Made by a program: the position numbers and the translations under genes. Source: Agarophyton chilense (lineage: Eukaryota; Rhodophyta; Florideophyceae; Gracilariales; Gracilariaceae). From it: a stretch of DNA of 64,000 bases. The stretch lies in the NCBI GenBank assembly GCA_030374765.1, contig JARGXX010000007.1, forward strand, positions 682,001-746,000, in the 5' to 3' direction. Below the pieces are notes generated by a model. It was not told the origin of the DNA, did no database searches, and worked only from the letters and a program-made list of their open reading frames with translations. Of this stretch, positions 18,633 through 27,909 are shown piece by piece (the first letter of the stretch is position 1; each line of letters begins with the position of its first letter).

Positions 18633-20664
18633 TTAGTTTTTCGAAGCGGACCCCACCGAATTCGGTGCAGCTGCCTCGAAGGGGACCGGTTGTTCCCCGT
18701 TTGCGGGTACAAGTTCTGTATCCCTGTCAGCAAGGTGAGCTCGGAGTATCCTTTGTTCCTCATAGGACCTACTCGGGACTCGAGCTTTCTCCTCAGGGGT
18801 CAGAGCCTCGTACTGAGCGATAATTTGTGAACTCTCCCGCACGGAGAAATGTGCAGTCTGGTGCTTTGTGACCACGGAGGTAACACAAATAGCAAATCAG
18901 CTCTGCCGGGTTCGGTTGTGGACGTGAATCCACGCGACGTGGTGCTATATCCCTCCATCTGGGGCGAGAGAACCGAGCAGCGGTATTCGCAAAAGGTAGC
19001 GATGCGGCTGGCCCCCTCCGTTCTTGGGTATAGAGCACAGGGTCTTCATCCGTAGTCGGAGCGGATGTCGACGGCAACTCAGACGTACCCATAGATTCGG
19101 GTTTACTTCCCATGAAGTGAATGTTATCATTGACCCCCACAGGGGCAGGGCCTCCTGCGAGTGACAAAGACGAGTTACCTCCATCGGCGAGGAGTGCACG
19201 TGTTGGCCGACTCTTTCGGTTCTGCCGGGCACGGAGAGTATCCCCCTCAGCCTGGGCGTACTGAACCAGTTCCAAGTAGGTCAGCTTGCGCTTTTCTTCC
19301 CGATGTCGGGCAACCAATGCCCTTATCGAGGGGTCCAAACCATCCACAAACATGGTGAATCTCTCGTAGGCGGGGGATACATTCCCGCATCGGTGAAACG
19401 CTTTATTCAAGCGAGTTGAATACACCGTTTCGGTTTCCATCGGCTTCTGCCGCGTATCCCTTAATGCAAGCATTGCTTCCTGAATCTCCTTTCCAGTAGC
19501 GTATGACCTCAAGAGGTACAGCACCGCTTCGGGCCAGCACGTGACTCCCCCTTCCGAAGGTCGGGATGATCCACGGACGGAGTTGAACTGGTCTTCAGCC
19601 ATCCCCTTTAAGAAATAGGGTAATGCAAGATACGCTTGCGCTTCACTCATACCGAGGATGTCAGCCTCCTGGACGAACCTCGCAAGGAAATCGAGCACCA
19701 GAATTGGGTCTGTTCTTGTGAACTCCCTCTTCTGTAGGGTGATGCTCAGCCTTATGATGTAGTCCTTGACCTTACCCGTTCCGCGGGATGTTCGATCTCC
19801 CGAAAGGTTATCCAACCGGTAATAGCGGTACGATAGCAGCTTCCAATAGAGAGGATTCGTCGGCTTCAGCTCCCTTAATCCAAGGTGTTTCCTACCCTTC
19901 TTCCGGGTACGGATTGCCCCTTGAGAGGTGTAAGTAGCCTTCGACCGAGTCGCCCGGGATGACCGGCGTCCATCTTCACTATCCGAAGATTCGGAGGACG
20001 AACTCGATGACGAGCGATTGGGATCGGAATCCGATAAATCCTCTTGGAGGTGAACCCTCTTCTTGGACTTGCGGCGGTCCCGTTTAGCGGAGCGGTGTTC
20101 TTCGTCTTCCGAAACGTCGGGTTTATCCTTCGAGGCTTCTGTGTCTCCGTCCATACGGATAATGGCCTCGAGGGTGTCCAGCCGAGCTCGGAAGCGTTCC
20201 GCTTGCACGCTGTGTTCGTCCACGAGGCTCCGGTACTCCTGGATAAAGACCCCAGGGGTACCAAAGCTTTCCAAAAGGGAGTTCACATCCCTCCTCAGGA
20301 TACGAAGGTCGTCGGCGACTCCCTGCACCGGGGAGTCCTCCACCTTGAGGCGGAGGGTAGTAACCTCCTGAAGGAGCTCGACGTGAGCTGCGTTGGAGAT
20401 ATCGATTCGAGTCTCCAGGCGCTGTAATTCAGGGTCGGCCCGACTTCGGGGTGCTGCTGAGGGGGTCTCCACCACTGGAGCTGGGCCCACAGCCACGACC
20501 TCTCGAGGACCTGAAACCACTGAGGGTGCTCTCCGAGTGTCCGGATCGATACCGGAATCGTTCCGATCTTCGGGAATTGAGCTCCTCGACCTAGGCGGGG
20601 CCGGGGGCACTGAATTCGCTTGACGGTTCGATCCAGTCCTGGAACCAGGGGTATGGGGCGACAT
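18633..20664 (-). pseudogene. gag: Gag of E2, frameshifted near the C-terminus
   Basis: Close homologue of the E1 Gag from ATG 20664. It keeps the capsid-like region and the zinc knuckle CYLCYLRGHKAPDC. Just after the knuckle, near 18840, E2 has one extra base relative to E1. The main frame therefore leaves the Gag register and the last 80 codons (18633-18875) lie in another frame. Confidence 0.87.
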
Positions 20665-20891
20665 GCTGCAGACACGACACCGACGATTCGGGGTAACAAT
20701 GAAATTCGATCACGAGATTCCCGGAGAACGGATGACGTAACACAAAACAAAAAATAAAAACCAATTCCACCCTTTCCAAAGGGGACCACTACAACAAATC
20801 TTCACGACGGTGCTTCCTCTTCCAAGAGATATTCCAACACGTGTATGACCAACCCAAAAGTCCGAGAGCGGATTCTAAGTCGGGAGACCGC

Positions 20892-21809
20892 TTGGGGAGC
20901 AAAAACCGGCGACGGGAACTGCTCTCAAGGTGTTCGAAGCCTTGCTCCCTGGGGGAGGCAGACTCAGAGACAGAGCCCTCCGTTCCACCCGTAGTGTGGG
21001 GTGTAACTCCCACGGGGGATTCCGGCAGTACCGACGGAGGTGAGGGGTAGAAACCGTTGGATCGGGAATGGGTATGGGTATCCCAAAGAATGGGGGAAAA
21101 TCCGGCGAAGAGGAAAAACGGGGCGAGGGTCGGGCACTAACAGGCACCGGACCCGAGAACCAGAAAAGGGGCGAAACAACAAAAGAAACCCAATACAGGG
21201 GCGAAAACCTGTCCTCGAAAGGAAACACAAAAAGCACGCAACAAGTAAGCAGAACCCCCACGGGGTATCGTGCACGCAGGTCATCTGAGCGGTCCCAAGG
21301 GGGTGGTTGCACGGAACCCAAACGTGAGCACTCTCCAAGTGGAGTCGTGTCCCTACGCAGGCGTTGCTAACCAGAGCCCGTTCCGGGTTGTAAGGCCGAA
21401 ACGATGGCGACGAAGAGCCTCTAAAGGTATCGAAGACCAACCTTGGTTCCCCTTTTACTCTGAGCTTCGGACTGTCAGATCTCGTCTCCCTAAGTAGGGC
21501 CCACTAACTGAACTCTACAGTAGTGCACACCTGCTCAGGGCCATACACGTGGAGATCCCACTGCCAGGGCCCAAAAGTCCAACGTTCTAACAAATATCCG
21601 AAAATCGGTGCCAAAATTAAGCCACGTGTATCACGGGGCCAATCCAACCATGGGCCATCCGAATTTTCACTTCATAGGCGAACTCTAACCAGAAAAAAGT
21701 CCCACCTCAGCACATCTTAGAGGGGATCATAGTCATAACCCTCGGAGGGTTCAATCCTCATTCTATGAGTTGCATCTTCAAGTATCCCCTAACTGGGCGT
21801 TGCTCTACA
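20892..21809 (-). repeat. 5' LTR of E2
   Basis: Inverted copy of the E1 LTRs: minus strand TGTAGAGCAACG at 21809 down to GCTCCCCA at 20892, about 918 bases. Its leader carries the same primer-site variant as E1 (20876-20889). The outer flank CGCATCCATCA belongs to a repeat also present, without the LTR, at 56215-56310. Confidence 0.92.
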
Positions 21810-21885
21810 CGCATCCATCAGCTATAAGGTCAGTGTAGTATATTGACAACCTCAAAGGTCAGCCCTTCCGCCACTATACGACAAA
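21810..21885. repeat. Dispersed repeat flanking E2, also at 56215-56310
   Basis: The reverse complement of 56215-56310 matches this stretch, including GACAACCTCAAAGGTCA and CCACTATACGACA. The other copy runs on through the point where E2 sits here, so 56299-56303 marks an unoccupied version of the E2 insertion site. Confidence 0.75.
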
Positions 21886-22500
21886 GAAAAGAAGATAGCC
21901 AATTCTTGCAGTATCAGAAAAATATACAGAGAGTATCTTACAGAAGCGGTCCAAAGGGTTGGATGGAAACAGTTGTTTTGCCAGAATGGTTGTTGGAAGA
22001 GAAAGTAATGAAACCATTACCGCATGGAAGAAAAACGTTGTGAATTGACAACTGAAGCGATCATAATCCCATTTGGCTCTTTTTGATGCGTCACAGAAGA
22101 TAAAAACTGAGCTCAGATACTTTTGTAAGAATTCCATGCACTTTGTGCAACCTGCAGAATCTTTCATTATACAGAAGATGAAAAGCGCATGGAGCAGTCG
22201 TTGGGAAAAGTAAAACATGGATAAGATTCTTAGTCACAAGTGGTCGGGCTCTAGAAAATTATTTAATTCCCGAAAGAGATATTTTCTGAGGTTTGCGGCA
22301 TTGGCTATTCGAGATGTGAACATAAAGAATGATGTAGATGAATTGAGTTACGCAAGGAAGGCTATGATTTGAACAGGTATGGTGTTGAATTTAAAAGGCA
22401 GATGGGAGGAACAGAAGCTCCTTCCACAGCTCCAGGAGATCATTAAGAAGCACAGAAATCATTTTGAGGGAGCCTCAGTGGATTTGATAGTGTAGTGAAC
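21886..22500. other. Interval without a recognisable gene
   Basis: AT-richer sequence with only short open frames. One frame near 21874-22218 shows no family motif. I see nothing further to annotate. Confidence 0.5.
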
Positions 22501-22529
22501 GTTATGCCGCCAAAAGAGGGTCCTGGAGC

Positions 22530-22690
22530 TTGGTGAGAAACCCACATTATTTTGGTCTTGCTATTTTAATGTGGCCCACATTAAATGATTCTGTACCATA
22601 ATTAGTGTGGCACCACAATTGATGTGGTCCACTCTAATATTGGTTTCTTTGTTGTCAAAAATGCTACCAAACTTGATGTGGCCTATATTA
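22530..22690. repeat. Cluster of TGTGG/CCACA inverted repeats
   Basis: TGTGG or CCACA occurs seven times in about 140 bases. TTTAATGTGG and CCACATTAAA form a perfect 10-bp palindrome around a single base at 22565-22585. A second, imperfect arm pair is ATTAGTGTGG / CCACTCTAAT. It could be a small inverted-repeat element or a cruciform-forming site. Confidence 0.55.
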
Positions 22691-22756
22691 TTTGCAGTTA
22701 CTGGGTGTAGTTGAATGGTACTGTATGTCGCTTTCTACTGCAGTAGCCACGACGTA

Positions 22757-24056
22757 AAGTCTGTTTCAAAATCATATCCCTCGCGCAAATTTTCCAAAAA
22801 TCGACGTTTTGGCTACAGTAAAACTAACAAAATCAGTGTGAAAAAATTTTCAAGTAAAAAAACTGTTTCAAAATCATAACCTTTATTGCATCCTTTTTAT
22901 TCTAACGCGAGTTCAGTAGTTTATTTTTGCTCCTCTAGCCTGTATAACACTTATACAACGCTTTGGCATTCATTCTATAAAAGGATTGGTAGCATTACAG
23001 TCAATCTTTTCCCAGTAATCTTTGATACAATTTTTCAGATCAAAAACTGTATCAAATTGCCTTCCTTGACCATAAACCATTCAGGCCAACATTCCTCAAA
23101 TGTTTTCGATAGGGTTGAGGTCAGGAGAGCGCGCAGGCCATTCCATAACAGACATATCTAGACTATGGAACCACTGTTTCATAAAATTAGACTTATGCAC
23201 AGGTGCATTATCTTGCTGAAAAATGAATTCTTCTCCGTGCATACAGTATGAAAAAGGTAAAAGATAGTTTTCTAGAACCTCAGCATACTTCTCAGAGTTC
23301 ATTGTAGTTTCAACAAAAGCCATATCAGTTGCTCCTTTAGTGAAGATTCCAGCCCAAACCATTACTGATGCGCCTCCTGAATGCCTAATCACAAATTCCT
23401 TCCTTTCTTTTCGTAGATCATGCCAATAAAATTTATAGCAATCTGGACCATCAAGGTTGAACTTTTTTTCGTCGGATAAGATAAAATTATTCCATTCAGT
23501 TTTCCAATAAGCCTTTTGAGCACACCATTCAACTCGACTTTTCTTGTGATTATCTTTTAAAAAAAAAGTTTTCCTGTTTTTTGTGTACTTGAACAAATTT
23601 TGACGGTTGACTTTACGCCATATTGTAGATCTTGATAGAGGCAAATTTAGGTTTTTGACAATTTTCCCGCAAGATGAAGTGTTGCGACATAGTTCTCGCT
23701 TAATTCCGCGCTTATCGGCCGGGGATAGTGCCGTAGGACGGCCGGTTGAACGCTTTGTTCTGTATGTAGCGGGGTTTTTGATGAAGTTGCTGATTGTTTT
23801 TGGGCTGCGCTTGAGTTTTCGGGCTATATCTGCTGTAATCATACCCTGACCTACTAATTCCATGATTTTCAGCTGTTCAGAGCGTGTCAGAGGTGCGCCA
23901 CGAGCCATAATTGAGCGAATGATTGTATAAAGGATATACTTTTGAAACAGTGTTATTGACTTGGTGGTTTTTATTTGTTGTGAAATGTGCTCTACAGTAC
24001 GTGAAATGCCTTTTTGGCGCAGTTTTTGTAAAGGGATATGTTTTTGAAACGCACTG
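22757..24056 (-). mobile_element. Tc1-type DNA transposon, complete ends, decayed transposase
   Basis: A 1300-bp element between TA dinucleotides at 22755-22756 and 24057-24058. Its ends are inverted repeats sharing GTTTCAAAA-CATATCCCT. A second copy of that motif lies about 100 bases inside each end (22860-22885 and 23925-23950), so each terminus has two direct repeats inside the inverted repeat, as in IR/DR-type Tc1 elements. The flanks join into CCACGACGTACTGTCTC, which exists uninterrupted at 24125, so the boundaries are well supported. Confidence 0.85.
22910..23908 (-). pseudogene. Tc1 DD34E transposase
   Basis: The open part, 23096-23908, is 270 residues. An N-terminal paired-type helix-turn-helix with ITADIARKLKRSPKTISNFI is followed by the GRP(T) linker TGRPTALSP. 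The catalytic residues are D in ILSDEKKF, D in QQDNAPVH, and E in PDLNPIEN exactly 34 residues later: DD34E. Right after this E the frame has TGA (23096-23098) where Tc1 proteins have the Trp of IEN-x-WG. The C-terminal helices continue in the same frame with further TGA codons at 23081 and 22970. Catalytic residues are intact, but the protein would lack its C-terminal tail. Confidence 0.85.
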
Positions 24057-24190
24057 TACTGTCTCTAGATACTAATTAGCTTGAAGCGTATAGCTTGTAG
24101 CGTTACAGGAGCTTGTAGTGTTACCCACGACGTACTGTCTCTAGCTTGCAGCGTCGTCTTGTAGCGTTACAGGAGCTTGTAGTGTTACAC
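24057..24190. repeat. Two-unit direct repeat hosting the Tc1 element
   Basis: Each unit runs from CCACGACGTACTGTCTC to GCTTGTAGTGTTAC. Unit one begins at 22747, is split by Tc1, and resumes at 24057; unit two is 24124-24190. Both contain CTTGTAGCGTTACAGGAGC. Confidence 0.8.
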
Positions 24191-24328
24191 TTACCTACAA
24201 TATCTTGATTTTTATCCGAAATGGATACTTGTTAGACAATTGTTCTTGGCCGCTTTTTTTGTGGAGCGGTATTCATCTCATTGGCCTCCACTGCTGAAGC
24301 TTGCTCGATGAAGAGCCTTCGGTTTGTG

Positions 24329-26464
24329 TCATTTTTGCAAAGAACCATTTTGTTCTGATCTAGACTCTCGCTCGTTGTTGTCACTCGTCGCTCTCAAATT
24401 CTCATCTACCTTGTTCTCTTCTTTGGCATCTTGTTTAGGGTGACCTGAAAGATCTTCGTCACTATCTACAATCATGATGACTTGACAATCTTCGTCGTAC
24501 TTGGGTGAAGTTCTACGGCGCTTTGCTTTTGGCCATAAACTATGAACGTCGTTCTTCTTCCATACAGCCACTTCAATCACATTTTTCTTCAGTACGGCGT
24601 CAACGTTTCCAGTAGTTACATAGGGGTTCACAGCGTAGCTTGAATGCCTGTGGTATTCTTGCAATGCACCGCATAACACCATCTCATTGATGATCGACAC
24701 TCGAGTGTTCACGTCCATGGCGCTCACCATCGCCTTATCTCTACGCTTGGCTTGCTCGCCGATTCGGGGCCCTGACTTGCCACAATTGTTTGCAAACTGA
24801 AGAATTGTAGTCTTCTTCCCCGGATAGAGTTGAACAAATTCCCAAATCATCTTTAGCATTTCCTTCGCAACATCTGTTACATCAATCGACTGCAATCTGG
24901 AAACCATTAGTCCTAATCTTGACTCGCACAAGTCACAACAACTTTTGCATTGTTCTGTTGTCCGCTTCGGCATTTTTTCTCCAAAAGAATTGACGATCAC
25001 TTCACGTCGGCACAAAGTGCCGCTACCTAAGCCCCTTGAAGACGCATATTTGTACATATCGTACATCTTTTGAAGACGAACTGGTCCTTTGTCTCCAACA
25101 AAAGCACTCATCCTTCCGAAGTCCTTTGGCTTATGCAGCACGATGCATCTGGCGGGGAGCCCATCGCGGCCAGCACGACCGCTTTCTTGATAATAGGCCT
25201 CTAGGCTGGCGGCCATTGTGGCATGAATAATGAAGCGGACATGTGGATTATCAATTCCAAGACCGAATGCTATGGTGGCCACGACAATGCTCAAGTGCCC
25301 CGTGCTCCACATATCGTGTACCTCTGCGCGGTCAGAAATGCTCATATCGGCGTGATAACAAGAAGCATTAACGCCGTGTTCAGCAAGGCCTGTAGCATAC
25401 CTGTCCGCATCCTTCCGTGAAAGCACGTAAATGATACCACATTGATCTCTGAAATCTGTTCTAATCCACGTAGTGATGTCGGCGATGACAGCAGGGTCAG
25501 TATCTGCTTTGGGCCTTACTTCGTAAAACAGATTGGATCTATTGACGCCGCTCCGAAAAATGACTGCGTGGGGTATCTCAAGGATGGAACAAACGTCTTC
25601 CACGGTCCGAGAGTTACTGGTGGCCGTGAGCGCTATGATCGGGGTTGAGGGGCATTGTCTTTTTAAAATACCTAGTTTTCTGTACTCGGGTCGAAAATCG
25701 TGTCCCCACGAGGAGCAACAGTGCGCTTCATCGACACAAATTCTGGACAAGTGGCCGCTTTCATGCATCTTTTCCAAGCGTGACAAGAGTCTTTTCGAGC
25801 GGACGACTTGTTCGGGGGTGACGAATAACACCATTGGCTGTACATCGTCGGGTACCCATTCATCAGTGCTTCTTTTATGTTTACGGGGATGCTTGGAAGT
25901 TTTGTTGAACGCAGCCGGTGGCAAAAAAAAATCGTATATGGCTTTTTGTTTCTTCTTGTTCAGCTCGGAGTGGAGGCATTCTGCATTAATGTTGCAATTT
26001 TTGAGAGCGGCTCGCTGATCCATAGAGAGCGAGATAAGAGGTGAAACCACAAGCGTGAGCCCACCGTCAACGACAGCTGCAAGTTGGTATATAAGACTCT
26101 TGCCCGCACCAGTAGGCAGTATAGCGAACACATCGCGTTTCATTAGCGTTGCATTCAATGCTTCATGCTGCGAGGGACGGAAAGAGCTAATGCCAAACAC
26201 ATTAGCTGAGGTTTGTTCAAGAAGAGAGTCCCAGGGACAGGGTTGTAACCAATCGAAGGCAGCATCGGCCTGATGTTTCAAAAGCTTCTGTCGCTTCGAT
26301 TGCTGGCGCTCGAGCTCGACAAGCTGTTCAGAAAGGTGAGTGAGACGGAGTTTGGCATCGTCAATTTGTTTTCGCTTCTCGAATACATTTTGTCGCAGCT
26401 TTTGGAGGAGCTCATCTTGCGCAAGCAAGTCTCGCGGTTTATGCTCTTCGTGCAACGACATCAC
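24329..26464 (-). CDS. RecQ-family ATP-dependent DNA helicase (RECQL1-like)
   Basis: A 711-residue 3'-5' DNA helicase for unwinding recombination and replication intermediates in the nucleus. A coiled-coil N-terminus (about 15-65) precedes the helicase core. Walker A is PTGAGKS near residue 118, the DEAH box CVDEAHCCSSWG near 247, LTATSN near 280, and motif VI QESGRAGRDG near 430. The RecQ-Ct region keeps the zinc-binding cysteines (CRREV ... CKSCCDLC near 485-515) and a winged-helix segment. The tail is acidic/basic and low complexity, with no HRDC domain. Length and architecture fit RECQL1/RecQ1 better than WRN or BLM. ATG 26464 is the first in frame. It is divergent from the C2 gene at 26908, leaving about 440 bases for two promoters. 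Confidence 0.93.
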   Translation of the reverse strand: MMSLHEEHKPRDLLAQDELLQKLRQNVFEKRKQIDDAKLRLTHLSEQLVELERQQSKRQKLLKHQADAAFDWLQPCPWDSLLEQTSANVFGISSFRPSQHEALNATLMKRDVFAILPTGAGKSLIYQLAAVVDGGLTLVVSPLISLSMDQRAALKNCNINAECLHSELNKKKQKAIYDFFLPPAAFNKTSKHPRKHKRSTDEWVPDDVQPMVLFVTPEQVVRSKRLLSRLEKMHESGHLSRICVDEAHCCSSWGHDFRPEYRKLGILKRQCPSTPIIALTATSNSRTVEDVCSILEIPHAVIFRSGVNRSNLFYEVRPKADTDPAVIADITTWIRTDFRDQCGIIYVLSRKDADRYATGLAEHGVNASCYHADMSISDRAEVHDMWSTGHLSIVVATIAFGLGIDNPHVRFIIHATMAASLEAYYQESGRAGRDGLPARCIVLHKPKDFGRMSAFVGDKGPVRLQKMYDMYKYASSRGLGSGTLCRREVIVNSFGEKMPKRTTEQCKSCCDLCESRLGLMVSRLQSIDVTDVAKEMLKMIWEFVQLYPGKKTTILQFANNCGKSGPRIGEQAKRRDKAMVSAMDVNTRVSIINEMVLCGALQEYHRHSSYAVNPYVTTGNVDAVLKKNVIEVAVWKKNDVHSLWPKAKRRRTSPKYDEDCQVIMIVDSDEDLSGHPKQDAKEENKVDENLRATSDNNERESRSEQNGSLQK

Positions 26465-26907
26465 ATATCACATCATCGTGGCGGGCGTGGGTGTTTACCG
26501 ACGACAGTTGGTTGACCATGGTCCACGTTTGCGAGTGGTGTCAAGGAAAGCCAGCGTGCAAAGCGATTGGCTGCAGATGTCAGACGACGAAACTCAAGGT
26601 GTCAGCCGCTTGTCAGATTGTAGTCAGAGGCAGTAAGGCTCGGGGAATGTGGGTGTGAAATGATATGGGTGGGTGGCCAGCGTCGAGCAACGCGTATCTA
26701 CGTGGCGCTCCGCGTGGATCTGCAGCTTAGTGCCACACTGCGAGTGCTGCCTTCGTCGTGGAACGTTCTACATGTACATAAAACGACACCCCCATCGCTC
26801 ACCCTCCCTAACCGCGTGATACGCGCTCTACAACACACAGTCTTGCGCCAGTCTGCGAAATATTGCACGCCCAATCGTTCGTCTTGTTCGCCGTCTCGCC
26901 GCGAGAT

Positions 26908-27909
26908 ATGGGTTTAGACGCTACGTTTTCGCACGAATCGCTGCTCGATGAACAGGAATTAAGTTCAATCCGTCTTCAATATCCCAAGAGCAGTCGTCTC
27001 CTACTTGGAACCACTGCTAACTTGCAACAGCCTGCGTTTCTGAAGGCATTGGAAACTCATTACCCACTGGAACTGAGCTTGGAATGTCGTGAGCTGCACG
27101 CGCCTTTGCGGCTGTTGCCATTTCGTCAAGCGCGGCCGTTTGCGGTGTTCTTGTACTGCGAGGGGCCTGACGCTCCATGGAAACTTATCGGACGAACTGA
27201 GACGGTGCTGTACGATGAGTATCCGCGCTTTGTTACCAAGCTAAAGGTGTGCTGTGCCACCGAGCATGATCGTCAAAAAGTGTTGCGCGTCGAACTTTTC
27301 GATCGACGTCACAAAAGCGAACATATTGACGACCAAACTTTCATCGGGGCGGCGCAGTGTACACTGGAAGACATCATCGCAGAACCGTTACTGAGAAAGG
27401 AACTTGAGATGAACGAGTCAAGAGTAATGAAACCTGGACGATTGATAATTTCCGCAGATGCTATTCGCGCAGGGGAGAAATCAACCCGATTGGTTCTGAG
27501 CCTGGACATGGCATCCGGCACTAAGAAAAACCACCGGGTGTTCTACGTGCTTTCTAGGCAGCTACAATCAGGCGAATACACTCCCGTGTACCGATCAGAA
27601 GTGCTTACACGCGAACAAAAACGTTTCGAGAGCATGAGTCGCGACCTTACGGCGGTAACTGCAGGTGTAGATGACAAGCTACTGCGACTGGAGCTGTATC
27701 AATTCAGCAATCGCGGTGCTCACATTCGGCTTGGTTTCATGCAGACAAGCATCGAGAAACTGAAGAGCACAGAACGACACAGCAGACTGCTGTGGTGGCC
27801 GAACGCTGTGGGCGATGGCGATGGAGTGATTGAAGTAGGTCGTGTAGTGATGATAGAGTCGGTGGTGAGCTCGGTACTGCTTCAGTTCCGATTGCGAGTG
27901 ACGCAGTGA
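26908..27909 (+). CDS. Copine-like tandem C2-domain protein without vWA domain
   Basis: A 333-residue protein from ATG 26908; an ATG 15 codons upstream is also in frame. Two C2-like segments are visible. The first (about 85-190) has WKLIGRTETVLYDEYPRFV and DDQTFIGAAQCTLEDII. The second (about 210-320) has FYVLSRQLQSGEYTPVYRSE. The TE-x-LYDEYP-x-FV and Y-x-LSR-x...Y-x-PVYRSE patterns match C2A and C2B of copines, which bind membranes in response to calcium. The C-terminal copine vWA domain is absent, so this is half the usual length. Loss of the Asp-rich calcium loops appears likely. The copine assignment is from motif pattern only. Confidence 0.7.
   Translation: MGLDATFSHESLLDEQELSSIRLQYPKSSRLLLGTTANLQQPAFLKALETHYPLELSLECRELHAPLRLLPFRQARPFAVFLYCEGPDAPWKLIGRTETVLYDEYPRFVTKLKVCCATEHDRQKVLRVELFDRRHKSEHIDDQTFIGAAQCTLEDIIAEPLLRKELEMNESRVMKPGRLIISADAIRAGEKSTRLVLSLDMASGTKKNHRVFYVLSRQLQSGEYTPVYRSEVLTREQKRFESMSRDLTAVTAGVDDKLLRLELYQFSNRGAHIRLGFMQTSIEKLKSTERHSRLLWWPNAVGDGDGVIEVGRVVMIESVVSSVLLQFRLRVTQ

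Larger units (their letters stand above)
14066..21809 (-). mobile_element. Element E2: 3'-truncated Ty3/gypsy retrotransposon, same family as E1
   Basis: On the minus strand: 5' LTR (21809-20892), primer site, gag, protease-RT, RNase H-integrase and acidic tail, all very close to E1. Similarity to E1 stops at 14091, after the codons for MEWE and the TAA. There follow about 26 bases with a repeated CCAGATTGG and then the W LTR. Chromodomain, antisense ORF and 3' LTR are absent here. The simplest reading is that W inserted into E2, so the rest of E2 should lie left of the window. Frameshifts in gag and integrase make this copy defective. Confidence 0.88.
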
